Of a stretch of 64,000 bases of DNA, positions 1-11,487 are shown piece by piece. The translations under genes and the position numbers were made by a program. Numbering within the stretch: the stretch's first letter is position 1; the number at the start of each line of letters is the position of its first letter. The notes below the pieces were generated by a model that was given only the letters and a program-made list of their open reading frames with translations, did no database searches and was not told the origin of the DNA. The stretch is taken from NCBI RefSeq assembly GCF_000226115.1, contig NC_016462.1:2542001-2606000 (forward strand), in the 5' to 3' direction. This DNA is from Thermothielavioides terrestris NRRL 8126 (taxonomy: Eukaryota > Ascomycota > Sordariomycetes > Sordariales > Chaetomiaceae).

Positions 1-3000
1 CTGCCGACGTGACTGCTCTATGTGCACGGATTATCTCTTCACTGTGTATTGCTGCCTTGTCTTCCGCGATTGCGGCGGGGTCCACATAATGTTAGCTTGC
101 CCCTTTTCGTTCGCCAAGGCTATTGCGCCACAGCGGCAGCCACAAGGCAAGCCATATCAGTGGGGCGCCTGCCCCAGTGGCCTCGTTCTAGCCTCGTCAG
201 TTGTCGCTTCACTTGACCCATCAACAACAAACGACTGCCTTGTTCTTTGTTCTTTCCTCCAGAAACTGTCCGGCGGTCTCAGAATGGACACCTTACGCCC
301 ACAAACAATGCAACAATGCAAAATTGCAGCAACCTGCCTCTGCCGCCTCCCGCCCGCGGCACGGATAGCTGCACCGCTCGAATGTTCTGCCGTGAGCTTC
401 GATTGGGTCACACCCGTTTGTAGGCCCGTTTGCAAGCCCTCGCTACTTCAAGGGCCCATCTCATTGGGAGGCGCCGGAGGCGCCTGAATTAAGGCCAGCA
501 CCGGCTCCGGACATGACCGCGTCGACGCCGTCATACATGAGATTCCGCGGTAGGCTGAAGGTCAAACGCCGCTGCCGAGCGCCATTGGTCGGACCTGCAC
601 AGTGGTGCTGGACTCGCCTCGCTCTCGACGGCTTCCAGCTACGGATACACAGTGCTCCGTAAGGCTCTGCCGATACCCGAAGCCGGGGTCCCACCACTCG
701 GTGCGACCCGCCGCCCCATCTCTCCGCGATCATCGTGGACGCCGTGCAAACGGCCGATGAACAATGGCTGAGACACACACGGCGAGTTCAATGCAGCGCC
801 CGACAAGTCGCCCTCTCACTCGTTGGCCCGCGTCTCCCCCCACAGGTGTCTTGCTTATGGTGAGTGAGGCTGCGACGAGGCCGCTACCCGATGCATGCTC
901 TCTGTCGCAAATGCCATTGTCACACTTGTCCACTCACAGATGACTGTTCCGTTTTCCTCCACAGCACCGGCCTCAAGCCGAGTCACCGCTTCATGCACTG
1001 ACCGTCCTGCGTTGTCTGCATACCTGGCGCTCTGGGCCTAGGTTGGGCAGCTCGTCCCGGCGGCAGTGTTGCATCGACGAGGGGGATGTTCCTCAGTCGT
1101 CTCGGCCGCCCTTGTCCACCGCCTGCTGTCTTGCTGTCAAGTGTCAAAACGTGGCAGGGACAGGGGTTCGAGATGAATGTCGGGCGATAGATGATGTGCA
1201 TAACTTGCTACCCAAGATCTCTCCTTGTGCCGTTCACCGCCACGTTGGGTTGTTGGACAACTACCGCAGTAACTCAACCTGCACATCTGTGGCGGTCCCG
1301 TTTCCAGGCGAGCTGAAAGAGGGAGCTGGAAGAGGGCACGACCGGGTTCTGACTGATCAAGCATCCAGGTTCTGTCGCTACCAAACTGGGGCGACATGAT
1401 CGTCGGAGTGCACTCGACACACGTGGGTCTGAACCAAATCTCCGATCAAAGATCCGGCAGTGGGACCAGCCGGTATGCGAGACCAACGAAGCCAGACACA
1501 CCTCCCGCCAAGGAAGCGATCAGAGCTAGCTGCCTACCACAGGAGCATAGCGAAGTTGGCCGGACCCGTTCCCATAGGCTCGAACATGCCCCGCCGCCGA
1601 GGTCGAAAACGTCGACTTACATGCAGTTCATCTCACGCGACTTTACTATACAAGGTGTGGTAGCAAACCGTTTGATGCCCCTCCACCAGACTGAACGACC
1701 CGCAATCGAAACAAACAGAGCGTTACGCCGTACGGAGCACTCTGCGCACGATCCGCCATTCCGTGGGTAGCGTTCGCTGACGCAAGCAGGCCATTTGATA
1801 GGGACTTTATCACCCCGCAGTATTCCGTAGTTATTTCTCTCTGAACCGGCTGTCTTTGTCCTCCTTCCCCATCGGCAGGCGGGGCGGCTGAGCTAGGGCT
1901 TCGCCCTCCTCCGGCTTGAGCTTGTAACCACGTTACTCTGCAGCGGCCATGGGCCCGGCAGAAGCTCTCACCGCCGTCATTACGCTGTACTCCGTGCGTC
2001 AGAGCACGTAATGTCTACACCACACGCAGCGGCCTGGGCCGGTTTAGCGCGGCCTTTGCCGTCGGGGAGTTCTCCAACGCATGGGTCTAAAGTTTAAACG
2101 GGAACGCAATTCATGATCGACTGCGGCACGCTGTCCGCAACTCCCCTGCTCCATGATGCGGGGAAAAGAAACAATGCAGGCCTCTGACCGCCAGTTCGCC
2201 GGCGCCGGCGCTGAGAAGCAGACCTGGTCGAGTCTGGGTTTCCAGTTGCATCGCAAAAGTGAACAACTCATTGTTGTCGGTGTTCGAGGCAGCGCTTGAC
2301 AAAGCCCTGTGTGGATTCATTCAGCAGGCCTCGAGATGTTCCGCCCAAACGCACAGACACCGGCAAGCATACAAACAGAACAGTGTATTCCGTGCTGTAT
2401 TTACTCCGTACACAGTGGTACACGACGCTCAACTCCGTTGCGGCGCCGTTGGCCAGGAGGTCCACTGCACCAAGATCTCGCCCTCGCTGACTCGTCGATC
2501 GACAATGCTGCGTGAGCACGGCGGTGGCCTGGCTCTCCATAGTGCAGCCGATGCTGAGGTGTGATTCACCGCACAACAGCCATGCAAGCAATGCATTCGG
2601 CGTCGGTTGGATGGCCCATCCTCGCTGCGACCCCGCTGAGACAGGGATCCTGCGGATTTGGAACGGAAGACTGACGCAGTTCCACGGCCCCATTGTGCGC
2701 ACAGAGGTTCGAAGATAAAGCAAAAATGGTTTTCCGTCAGCATTATCTCGATGGCGCGCGCGCAGATCGGGCATGGCAGGGCGCTCGGGGCTCTTACGCA
2801 GGAGGATCTGAGAGTTCCCCCCAGCAGATCGGACAGGCAGGACGCTCTGGGCTCCTGGGATCTGAGAAATCCGCCCGAGGCGCGAACGAAGGTCGGTGGT
2901 GCTGTTCGCCTTCAACCTCGGCTCTTTCTCTCCTGGACGCATTGCTCCGTGGCCGAATGAAGCCTCGTTGCAGCAATGCACACATGATGCGTCAACTCTC

Positions 3001-5462
3001 GAGAGATCCCATCGCCAAGCAAACAGAGGAGAACAAGGGAGAATCCCAAATCGCATAACGAGTTGTCCCCTTCCACCGTTCGTCCAACCCCCCGCCGACA
3101 CCTCGAACGTGGCACTGCCCCGGTTGCGAACCAAAGCCGGGGCTTGTTTGCGAGTCGCGTTTCCGAACCCGTGGAGGCCAGTTTCTTTTGCGATTTGCTT
3201 ACTCAGGCTCCTCATTCGTTCGCGGTTCTGCGGTTGTGGCTTGAGGATACCGTACCTCCCGGCCAGTTCCCCGCCAGTCCGGACCTGGATGATGCTGGGA
3301 ACAAAGCATAACAGACATGCATTGCCTCGACACCAACGCCTACCAGAGCAGTCGTGCCCCCCGCGCCACCAGTTCTCTCGTGCGGAACCCTCACTATGCG
3401 TTCACGCCACGGGAGGTTGGGCGTATCCTTAGGAGCACTTCGTTGTGTACTCGTCGAGAGCCGGAAGGGGGCCACGCCGGTCAAGCCCAACTAAACCAGA
3501 CGCCGTTGCTGATTTCAACCCGACCACTGCCACAACACTCCCTCCTTTCGCTCTCGCGGATCTTCCTTCAACACGGACTAGAGAGAGCATTTCATGCCAT
3601 TGCCCAGCCCCGAAGGGCTGAACAGCTTCAGATTGCGCAGTGCTAAGCCCGTATGCTCAACTTCTGTGGCCATCGGCAAGGATCTTAGGCAGCACTTTGT
3701 ATCCCAACAAGCCACTAGACCGGTCCGGGTCCCGTGTGTTGACATCTGCAACAGCCTACCAGGACTCGGCACCCAGAGATTGCGCAGTACGTAGCAGGGA
3801 CGGAAAGTGAGGAAAGGCCCAACGGTTGAGGAGAGTCTGTTCTCGGTTCTCTCAGCCCTGGACGTCTGTCTAGCCAGGCACAAAACCCCAAGATCTCAGC
3901 TTACATGGCTGTTCTCCCTGTCCCCGGACGAGCACCCGACCCGTTTCTGGTAGCGACCTTCGATCTTACCAAACTGACATTCCCAAACAGCAACTGAAAT
4001 ACCCCTGCCACCTTCTGGGTGGCAATTCCTGGGGGGGTCTACCGGCATGCTACCAGACACTTCAAGCGTTTGGTGGACATGGGGGGGGGGGGCATGCATT
4101 GCATTGTGCACCCGGCACCCCTGGCAATGCTGCCGGTCACTGCCCGCATCCTGCTGTGTATGGACCGACTTACCAGGTACCTACGCTCTCAGAGCCTCGG
4201 AGACCTTCCAGAGCCCCAGGGCCCCGGTTGCCAGCACGGCATCGTACAGCCACACCGGGTGCCCTCCCGCGAATCTTCTTGTTTCTGTTTCTGCCTCCAC
4301 CTCTTCGCTAGGCTCGCCCCCTCCCCCCCCTCCCTCACCCCTTCCTTCTACCTTCACAACGGCCTCTCTATCACGAATCGTTGCAGCTTGCAGCCAGCTC
4401 TGCACACTCCCGCCCTGGCTTTGCTGTCTGCTTCGTAGCTATCTACCTTTAAAGGACTTGCTCGTCCCTGTTGTGTCTGCTCCTTCCCGTCCCCCGTTCC
4501 CCGGACCCTGGCTCTGTCCCCCACACCCGTTCAGCTCGCTGTACCTAGCACTGTCAGCACCGTGCTTCGACCCCCCTTATCCTCCATCAAGCTCCTTCCC
4601 TGTTCACTGCAGCCAGCGGCGGTCCGGCGTGAGGAAACTGTGACGGCGACTCAAGCTAGTCACTTACGCCGTACTATGGAGACGAGGCTGTCCATCCCCC
4701 TCACCACGCAGCAGCAGCATCCCGCCAACCTGGCCTGACCGAGCGTATCCATCCGCCAGCCAGACCCCGGCGTCTCCTCTCCCTTGGCTGTCTAACTCTT
4801 CGGCCGGCTTCGTCCCGTTCATTGGCGGACGACTTGAAGGAAAGAGCCAATCATTATGTTATGGGCCATATTAGGTAGACGACGCGCGCCTTCGTGACAG
4901 CTTCTACTCCAGCAGCCCCATCTGAGCGGGAGCTCGCCTTTCTCACTGGACCGGCGCGGGACTCCTTTTTAATCCCTCTGCTCGTACGTGATCTCCAGAT
5001 CTTCGGGAACGCCCCCTGTCACCGTCTCCGGCTTCCTCCTCGTTCAGCCTTCGAATTCCGCAACTCGAACTCTTTTAGCGGCGCCAACTGGCGAAGAACA
5101 GCAGCCTCGGTCCTGCAAACACTACGCGGCCTTGGTTAGCACGTTTGCCTCTGTTGCTTACAGTGGAGGCAGCCTCGACGGGCTATCTGATCCTCAGACA
5201 ACTACGAACACGTACCACGAGAGAGTAGGGGTTCGTAGGCTCCTGGAAACAATCCGATCTAGGGCCGTGGCCCGATTTCGCAGAAGATCCCTCTACCAGG
5301 ATAGGGAATATACGGGCCGCGCACTGCACGGGGGAGTCGGGGTGCAAGGTCCCTAGGCAGCTCCGAGACCTGCCGCTGGGATTCGTCGCTGGACAAAGCA
5401 GACAAACCCCCGTTGCGAACGACGCTCGGCTCTGACCTGCCCATGCGTCTCTGCCCCTTTAG
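1..5462. other. Gene-free region upstream of the Myb gene
   Basis: No reading frame here looks coding: frames are short, overlap in several phases and match no family I know. The longest, on the minus strand at 2268-3215, has no recognisable motif. From about 4240 to 4660 the plus strand is strongly pyrimidine-rich, which is typical of promoters and 5' leaders of filamentous ascomycete genes and fits a leader for the Myb gene downstream. A G-run sits near 4081-4093 and an imperfect tandem duplication at 2762-2876. The stretch 5451-5462 looks like a pyrimidine tract plus splice acceptor, so an untranslated or short coding first exon of the Myb gene probably lies in here. Its position could not be fixed. 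Confidence 0.55.
2762..2876. repeat. Imperfect tandem duplication, about 62-bp period
   Basis: Two adjacent copies begin GCAGATCGG at 2762 and 2824. Each continues with a GGCAGG(G/A)CGCTC block and then GGATCTGAGA. The second copy is shorter by several bases. It lies in non-coding sequence and no function is evident. Confidence 0.6.
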
Positions 5463-7299
5463 GCACCGCCCGGAGAGACAGTCGCCATCGTGGATATCGC
5501 GTCGCTTCTCAAGAGCTCCGACTCAAATGAGTCCCCCGTTTCCCCTACCCAACAGCCCCCATCCTCCGCGGCCCCAGCAACGACGACCGTGACCGCGACT
5601 CCGGGCGCCCCGCCACCGGCTCCATTGTCACCGCGTCCCAGCCTCGCCGGGGCTGGGCCCGGGCCTAGGAGGCAGAGTGTTCCCGCCGTGTCTGGGTCCG
5701 GGCAGTCAGCGGCGGCGCGGTCGTCGGGCGGCGGGCGTCCCGGCAGCGGCGGCGGGAAGCGCAGCTTGCCGCCACACACGTCCGAGTCGCCGGCAAAAAG
5801 GCAGAGCAAATGGTCGCCCGAGGAGGACGCCCTCATCATCGAGCTCCGGGGCGCTGGCATGAAATGGGACGACATCTCGAAGCGTCTTCCCGGCAGGAGT
5901 TCCATCAGCTGCCGGCTTCACTACCAAAATTACCTCGAGAGACGCAGCGATTGGGACGAGGAGCGCAAAGACAGGCTCGCACGGTTGTACGAGAGGTAAG
6001 GGGGATATCTTTACCTTTTCTTTTTCCCCTGAGGCGAGAAACTCGTCGCGGATAGTGCTAATCCCGCCCCCCTCCTCCCACACAGATTCAAGCCCGAGAT
6101 GTGGGCCAAAGTGGCCGAGGAAATGCAAGTCCCCTGGCGGGCCGCCGAGGCCATGCACTGGCAGCTAGGTGAGCTGGATATGGCGAGGCGCGCCGGTGTG
6201 GTTCCGTTCACGCTCAGCACGCCCTCGACCGAAGCACCCGGCCCGCAGCCGCGCCTCACCCCGACACGCGGCCACCACACCCACTCCCAATCCCACGGCA
6301 GCCTGCCGCGCGAGTACCTCTCCATCCCGCCCTCGCCGCGCTACGCACCGCCGCCGCCGCGGGGGCCCGCGCCGGCCCCGCAGCAACCACAACCACACCC
6401 ACAACAACACCCGCCGCCGCCGCCGCCACCGCCCAGCATAATCCCACCCATGATCCCCGCCCCGTCCGCCCGCCCCTTCCCCCGCCGCGAGAGCCTGCCC
6501 CCGCCGCGCCGACCCCCATCCTCCTCCTCCCCCTCCCCCTCCTTCGCCGGCCCCCTCCTCCTCCCCGACCAGCCCGACTACGGCCCGGGCCCGACCGCCC
6601 TGCCACCCCCGCCCACCAACCCGGCGTTGCTCCCGGTTCCTGGCCCCGCCCCGCGCACCGTCCTGCCGCCCCACACCACCGGCGGCGCCGGCGCAGGCGG
6701 TGGCGGGGGCGGGGGCGGGCTCCTCCCCAGCCTGGCCGAGCTGACCGCCGCCGCCGGCGGCAGCAGCAGCAGCAGCAGCCCGTACAGCAGCAGCGCCATC
6801 CCGGCGTATACCCTCGGCGGGAGCGCTAGCGGTGTTGGCGGTGCTGCGCACGGGCTGTACCACCACACTCGCAGCGCTACTGCTGCTGCTACTGCTGGTG
6901 CTGCTGGAGGAGGTAGTGGTGGAGGAGGAGGAGGAGGCAGCGGGCCGACGAGTCCGCGCCCGTCCGCGCCGTACGGCGGCGAGCCCTCTGCTGCTGCGGG
7001 ACTGCCGCGCGCGGCGGGGGAGGGGTACGGGTCGGGGGTGGCTGGGTGGGCGGGGGAAAGGGGAGGGGGAGGGGGAGGAGAGAGAGGTGAAAGAAGAGCA
7101 GGAGGAGGAGGAAGAGAAGGAGGCGGAGGAGGAGGAACGACGCCGCGGCGGGGAAGTCCGCCTGACGAGGCGGGTCGGTGGCGACAGCATCGTGGCGGGC
7201 GGGCTTCGTCGCGGGCGCAGGCGCATTGGCGTCCGCGCTCGCCTGCGCGTTCTACGGGGCGTGGGCCGGGGTCGGGGCCGGGGGTGGAAGAGAGTGCTG

Positions 7300-7336
<37 letters not shown>

Positions 7337-7412
7337 AGGTGGTGATGGTGGTGGGTATGCGCTTGGGATGGCGCCGGCGCGGCGGGGGTCGGGGATGAGG
7401 CATGGCACATGA
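5463..7412 (+). CDS. Myb/SANT DNA-binding protein (5' end unresolved)
   Basis: Exons are about 5463-5995 and 6086-7412. The 90-bp intron has a GTAAG donor, a GCTAAT branch site and a CACAG acceptor, and splicing joins LYE to RFKPEMW in frame. The region just before and after the intron encodes two Myb/SANT-like repeats: WSPEEDALIIELRGAGMKWD and SISCRLHYQNYLERR in the first, and RFKPEMWAKVAEEM with WRAAEAMHWQLGE in the second. That predicts a nuclear sequence-specific DNA-binding protein, probably a transcription factor. Everything after about 6200 is low complexity (Pro, Gly, Ser and Ala runs). The last 130 codons are purine-rich DNA with no recognisable domain and could hide an intron. The frame has no AUG before the DNA-binding domain and a TAG lies directly upstream at 5460-5462, so an upstream exon is needed or initiation is non-AUG. 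The target genes are unknown. Confidence 0.75.
7303..7336. repeat. CTG/GCT trinucleotide repeat coding for poly-Ala
   Basis: About eleven CTG units run near the 3' end of the Myb gene. In the gene's frame they read GCT and give a run of eleven alanines. Such tracts often vary in length between strains. Confidence 0.8.
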
Positions 7413-8666
7413 CATTTTCTTCCTTTTCTCGGGTCTCCTTGCTCTGGCTGTTCTTCGTCCCTGCGTCTATTCTCTTTGGCGGCGCTTCGAGAGAGGGGTG
7501 GGGAGAGAGGCGAGCGAAGGAGAGAGGATCGCACGGCGGCCTGGCTTCAGCCATCCATTTTCTACGGTTATTGTTCTCTGAGTTTGTCTACCGGTCGGCG
7601 GATATCATCTTTGTGTTTGCAAGACGCCCGCTTGTTTTCTTTTCTTTAGGGGATTGCGTTGGGAGAGTTGGAGTCTGCAAAGCCAAGGATGGACATGTTC
7701 TAGAAAGGAGGATTTCACACGCAGTTGTTCCGTGTTCTTGCGATTGTTGTCTGCATTGGCAACTCTTCCTTATTACATTTGCTTCCTTTAACGTATTACT
7801 TCCCCTTCCTCCACTCCGCCAGTCGCAGACTACCGCTACGAAGACCTGTACCTTTCTCTGTCCTCCTTTTTCACTCCCCCCCGGCGCTTTTTTCGCTGCT
7901 CGTCGCCGTCCGCAGGGAATCTGGCATCGGCAATGCAAGGAGGCAAAGGACAATACGAGTCAATGCGTACGACGACGATGACGATGGCGGCGGCGGCGGT
8001 TACTTTCACGCTGGTTTCTTTTACATCTATTCTTTCCCTCTCTACCAACATCGTCTCCTGTCTACTACGTCATGATCTCTCCTTACGTGCACGGTGGTGT
8101 GGTACCCACGGATAACCTAGACGGATGAAGAGAAAAAGGAAGGTGATTAGAAAAAAGTCCTATTCTAGGTTGGGGTTGAAGGGAGGGGTGTGGGCAACGG
8201 AGACTCAAAAAAAGGGGCGGCGGCCGGGGCGCCAACCGGATTTCAATTGGGCGTTTTGATGGACTGGATTGGGCCGGGGTATGTTGACTAATGGCGGCAG
8301 GAGGTAAGGGGACGAGGGCGCTGGGGGGGGGGGGACGATGAACTTCTTTCTTTTCCTTCTGTTTGGTTCAGGGAATGCGAAATGAAGTTCATGTATGGAT
8401 GGGATCACGATCGCTTCGCTTGCCGAGGCAAGCAGACGTGGGACGGAGGCCAATTGGGCCGACCATGTCAAGTCAGGTTTCAGGTAGAGAGAGGGAGGCC
8501 AAATTAGAAGTAGCAGCTGCAGCAAAAGCAAAAAGGAACACATCACAGCAAGTAACGTTAAGTGGCAGCCTAACGAGTGACGTGGGGGAGGTGGAATAAG
8601 GGGCTATGTCCCGCAATGCTGGAACCTGTGGTCGGTCCTGAGGGAACGTTGTCTGGATTTCGGGGC
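7413..8666. other. Convergent intergenic region, Myb / Trm9
   Basis: This lies between two genes that point at each other, so it should hold both 3' untranslated regions. It is T-rich near 7560-7900 and has a G-run near 8320-8335. An open frame continues past the Myb stop in another phase, but its sequence is Phe/Leu/Cys-rich without conserved features and looks like untranslated DNA. No further gene is visible. Confidence 0.5.
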
Positions 8667-9668
8667 TTATGGATGGACGGGCCCATTGGCAGCCACAACC
8701 CACCAGTTGTCCTTCTCGTAGCCGCTGGAGACGACGACGCCTCCAGCAGCCAGCACATCCTCTTCCAGCTCTCCTTCGCGGTAGAGGTGGTAGTAGCGCT
8801 GGAAGACGGGGTCGGTCTGGCTCGGACCTGCCCCTGGCTCCGCAGACGTAGCAGCTGGTGAAGGCGGTCTGTCACCGCTCTTACTGCCAGGAGTATCGCC
8901 GACAGCGCCATGGTCCCGAATTCCTTTTTGCTCTCTCCGCTGCTTCTGCTGGGACTTTAGGACCCATGGCACCAGCAAGTCCTGCTCTCCCCCCTTGTCC
9001 CATCCGCGTCGGCTGGTGGCTTGCTCGAGAGCCCACACGTACACCAAGACCCTTCCCCCGTTCCGGCCGGCCTCTCCGGGCTGGACACATCGCAAGAGCT
9101 GGCGAATTGCATCTTGCCGCCTTGCCCGCGTTGACATGTGGTGGATGACGGCCACGCAGATGACGAAGTCTGCAGCACGCTCGCGAAAGGGCAGCGAGAG
9201 CCCGTCTGCCACGAGGACATCGGTGCCCACCGCTGCGCCACCCACGTCCCCTCCAGTTCCTGCTCCTGCAGCTAATCCCTGTTGGAACTGCAGTTGCTTG
9301 CAGCGGCTCCTGGCAAGCGCGATGAGCGAGGGGCTCCTGTCGGAGCCCACCATGAACACGTCTGGGTTCACGCCCAGGTACTTGCCATTGCCACAGCCCA
9401 CATCGAGCCCTATGGCACCGCGGGGCTGGGCACGCAGGAACGATGCCACGGCCGGCCAGGGCTTGTACCGGGTGGCCGAGAAGTGCGGTGCAATCGCCTC
9501 GTAGACCCCGTGAACATGGGTCCGTTCGTAAGCCTCCGCCTCGGCTTCCGCGGTTACTGACGCAGCCCCTGCCCCTGCCTCCTCATCGGCTTTGGCGGTT
9601 AGTCTGGCAACGGCGTCAGCCGCGGATGTGGACGGTAGCGCCGAGGGTGTGGTGGACGACGCAGCCAT
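8667..9668 (-). CDS. trm9: tRNA (carboxymethyluridine34-5-O)-methyltransferase Trm9
   Basis: A single-exon gene of 333 residues. It has the class I SAM-dependent methyltransferase motifs in order: GLDVGCGNGKYL (motif I, about residues 92-103), VGSDRSPSLI (end of strand 2) and ADFVICVAVIHHMST (motif IV and post-IV). The N-terminal YEAIAPHFSATRYKPWP and the C-terminal FQRYYHLYREGELEEDV are hallmarks of the Trm9/ABH8 family. In yeast the Trm9-Trm112 complex methylates carboxymethylated wobble uridine of certain tRNAs, which supports translation of AGA and GAA codons and stress responses; the same role is inferred here. Two stretches are longer and less conserved than expected: an Ala-rich N-terminal extension of about 45 residues and a Ser/Pro/Gly-rich insert at about 240-285. 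The start is the first in-frame ATG. Confidence 0.92.
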   Translation of the reverse strand: MAASSTTPSALPSTSAADAVARLTAKADEEAGAGAASVTAEAEAEAYERTHVHGVYEAIAPHFSATRYKPWPAVASFLRAQPRGAIGLDVGCGNGKYLGVNPDVFMVGSDRSPSLIALARSRCKQLQFQQGLAAGAGTGGDVGGAAVGTDVLVADGLSLPFRERAADFVICVAVIHHMSTRARRQDAIRQLLRCVQPGEAGRNGGRVLVYVWALEQATSRRGWDKGGEQDLLVPWVLKSQQKQRREQKGIRDHGAVGDTPGSKSGDRPPSPAATSAEPGAGPSQTDPVFQRYYHLYREGELEEDVLAAGGVVVSSGYEKDNWWVVAANGPVHP

Positions 9669-11487
9669 ACGCCCGGAGCCCAGGGCTACAGGTTTGGGTC
9701 GGGCAGAAACCGACGAGAGATTCTCTGGGCGGGAGCCCAGGTTGGGCGCTCAACGCGCGGACAGGCAGCTTGCCAACCCACGCCCCGCCTGCTGGAAGAG
9801 CAGGACTGGTCCTGTGGGTTGTTGAATGATGACTGCTGCTTCCGCCGCTCGTGAAGCCAGGTGGTCGAGACGCACGCACACACACACCGCCGTGCCACAC
9901 ACGCAGAGTCTGCGGAAGAAGGGGAGAGCAAGCCAAGGGGCGTTTTCTTGGCCCTCTCGTTGCGCCGCCCTGGGGACAGTTGTCTTGACCGCCTGTTCTC
10001 GAATTAGCACACGTCAAGAGTGAAGGAGGGCGGTCGGCTTTGATGTGGCGGTCGCCGAGGACACGGATTTGGCGAAGGGAGCTCGCTTGTGCATTTACCA
10101 CGCAAGTACCGAGACAACTCTGTCCAGGCTGTGGGAGAATCTTTTGAACTCTCAGGGCCGCATGCATATGTGGCAGTCCAGTACATGCATGAACAGGGGC
10201 GTACGGTGGAGGCGGACGCACTTGCCAACCGCCACAGCAGACCGATCCGCAGCAGCACGGAGCCGAAGTGGATCAGCCGCGGCCGCTCCCGGGTACAGGC
10301 ACCTTTGCCAGATGCGCTCGGTAGGGGGTAGGGCTGGGACATGGGATGGTGAGGAGGGGGGAGGGAAACGAATGAAGGGGGTGGTGTATGGATGCTGAAT
10401 TGTACGTTCTTTCCATACAGCACGCCCTACCTCGATGACAAGGGGACGAACTCGTTTTCCCTCGGGCGATACTCGGTCGGGGGCCAAACACACACGGGCC
10501 TGGAGTCAAAGTCCAATGTCTGGGCGTGATATGGCGAAGACGCGCTGCGGTTGGGCCTGGACTGAGGGCCGGGGCTGAAGGCCTGGGAGGATCCAGAGAT
10601 CTGCTGCGATACCCGAGGATGGAGGAAGAATCGCCCGATGTCACACGGCAGAGGCAGCCACTCACCGGTTGAGTGGGGCATCAAACTCCCAGCCCACCAC
10701 TCACACGCAGCGCAACCACGGTACCTCCCCACTCAAGGAAGGAGTACCTGAGGTATTCAGTACCGCGGGAAGGAGCCGCTTTCCCAACCGCACAAAAAGT
10801 GACAAACTCGAACTTCTGGGAACGGCTTGCTTTTCGAATGATCCTTCCGTTTGCTCCTGCAGATGCTCCATCTCCGAAGCCAGTTGAGAGACAGCCACAT
10901 CACGCAGTGGGAACCAGGAATTCCAAGTCGGCTGTGATGATTGAGACGGAGAGGCCCACTCATTCAGGGGCTCGGGTTCGCAAAAGCAGCAGAGGGTGTC
11001 CATTGACTTTTCGTGTTACAACGAGCAGGCAGATACTTCGTGTCTGAGAGCCCGACGTCGAAAGTCCGCATCTAAGGTACCTTAAGGTAACCTAGAAGCC
11101 CTGTGGTAGGTGGATGCAGCTGCTGTGGTGTGCTTTGAGGTTGTGCCTGATAGTGCGCTTTGCAACCCTGCAATAACTACCTAGGTACTGTTTATCTGCA
11201 GCATCATCTCGTTACGGCCCAGCACATAGCCGAGTCTTCTTTTCCGGTGACGGCTCGGGGTGAATCGAGAGGGACGGCAGCACGAACATCTGGTTGGCCC
11301 GATCAACAGCCAAGTTTTGGGCGCCTCAGCCTCGCGGTGCCAGAGCTGAGAGAGAGAGACACGCACGAACACACACACAGCTTCATTTCAGCCCTACGGG
11401 CTAGCTAACAAGCCAATCACGACCTCTGGGACACTACGGAATACACGGGACCTCGTAACCGAGAGCAGCCTGCCGCAGAGACAACAA
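9669..11487. other. Intergenic region upstream of Trm9
   Basis: No gene is recognisable. The frames present on both strands lack conserved motifs and codon bias. The 5' regulatory region of Trm9 must be here, and the distal part holds the 3' flank of the dehydrogenase gene. A compact AAGGTACCTTAAGGTAACC stretch lies at 11074-11092 and a CTACCTAGGTA at 11168-11178. Both belong to a palindromic motif family that recurs in other gene-free parts of this window. Confidence 0.5.

Noticed and set aside
2268..3215. 315-codon minus-strand frame in the left gene-free region
   Set aside because: It begins with ATG but has no recognisable motif, no coding bias by eye and overlaps other open frames. Kept out for lack of evidence; a homology search would decide.
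6165..7534. Large minus-strand frames opposite the Myb gene
   Set aside because: Low-complexity DNA stays open in most frames; the products are Ser/Arg/Pro runs with no domain.
9616..10221. 201-codon minus-strand frame just upstream of Trm9
   Set aside because: It overlaps the Trm9 start in another phase and resembles random translation.
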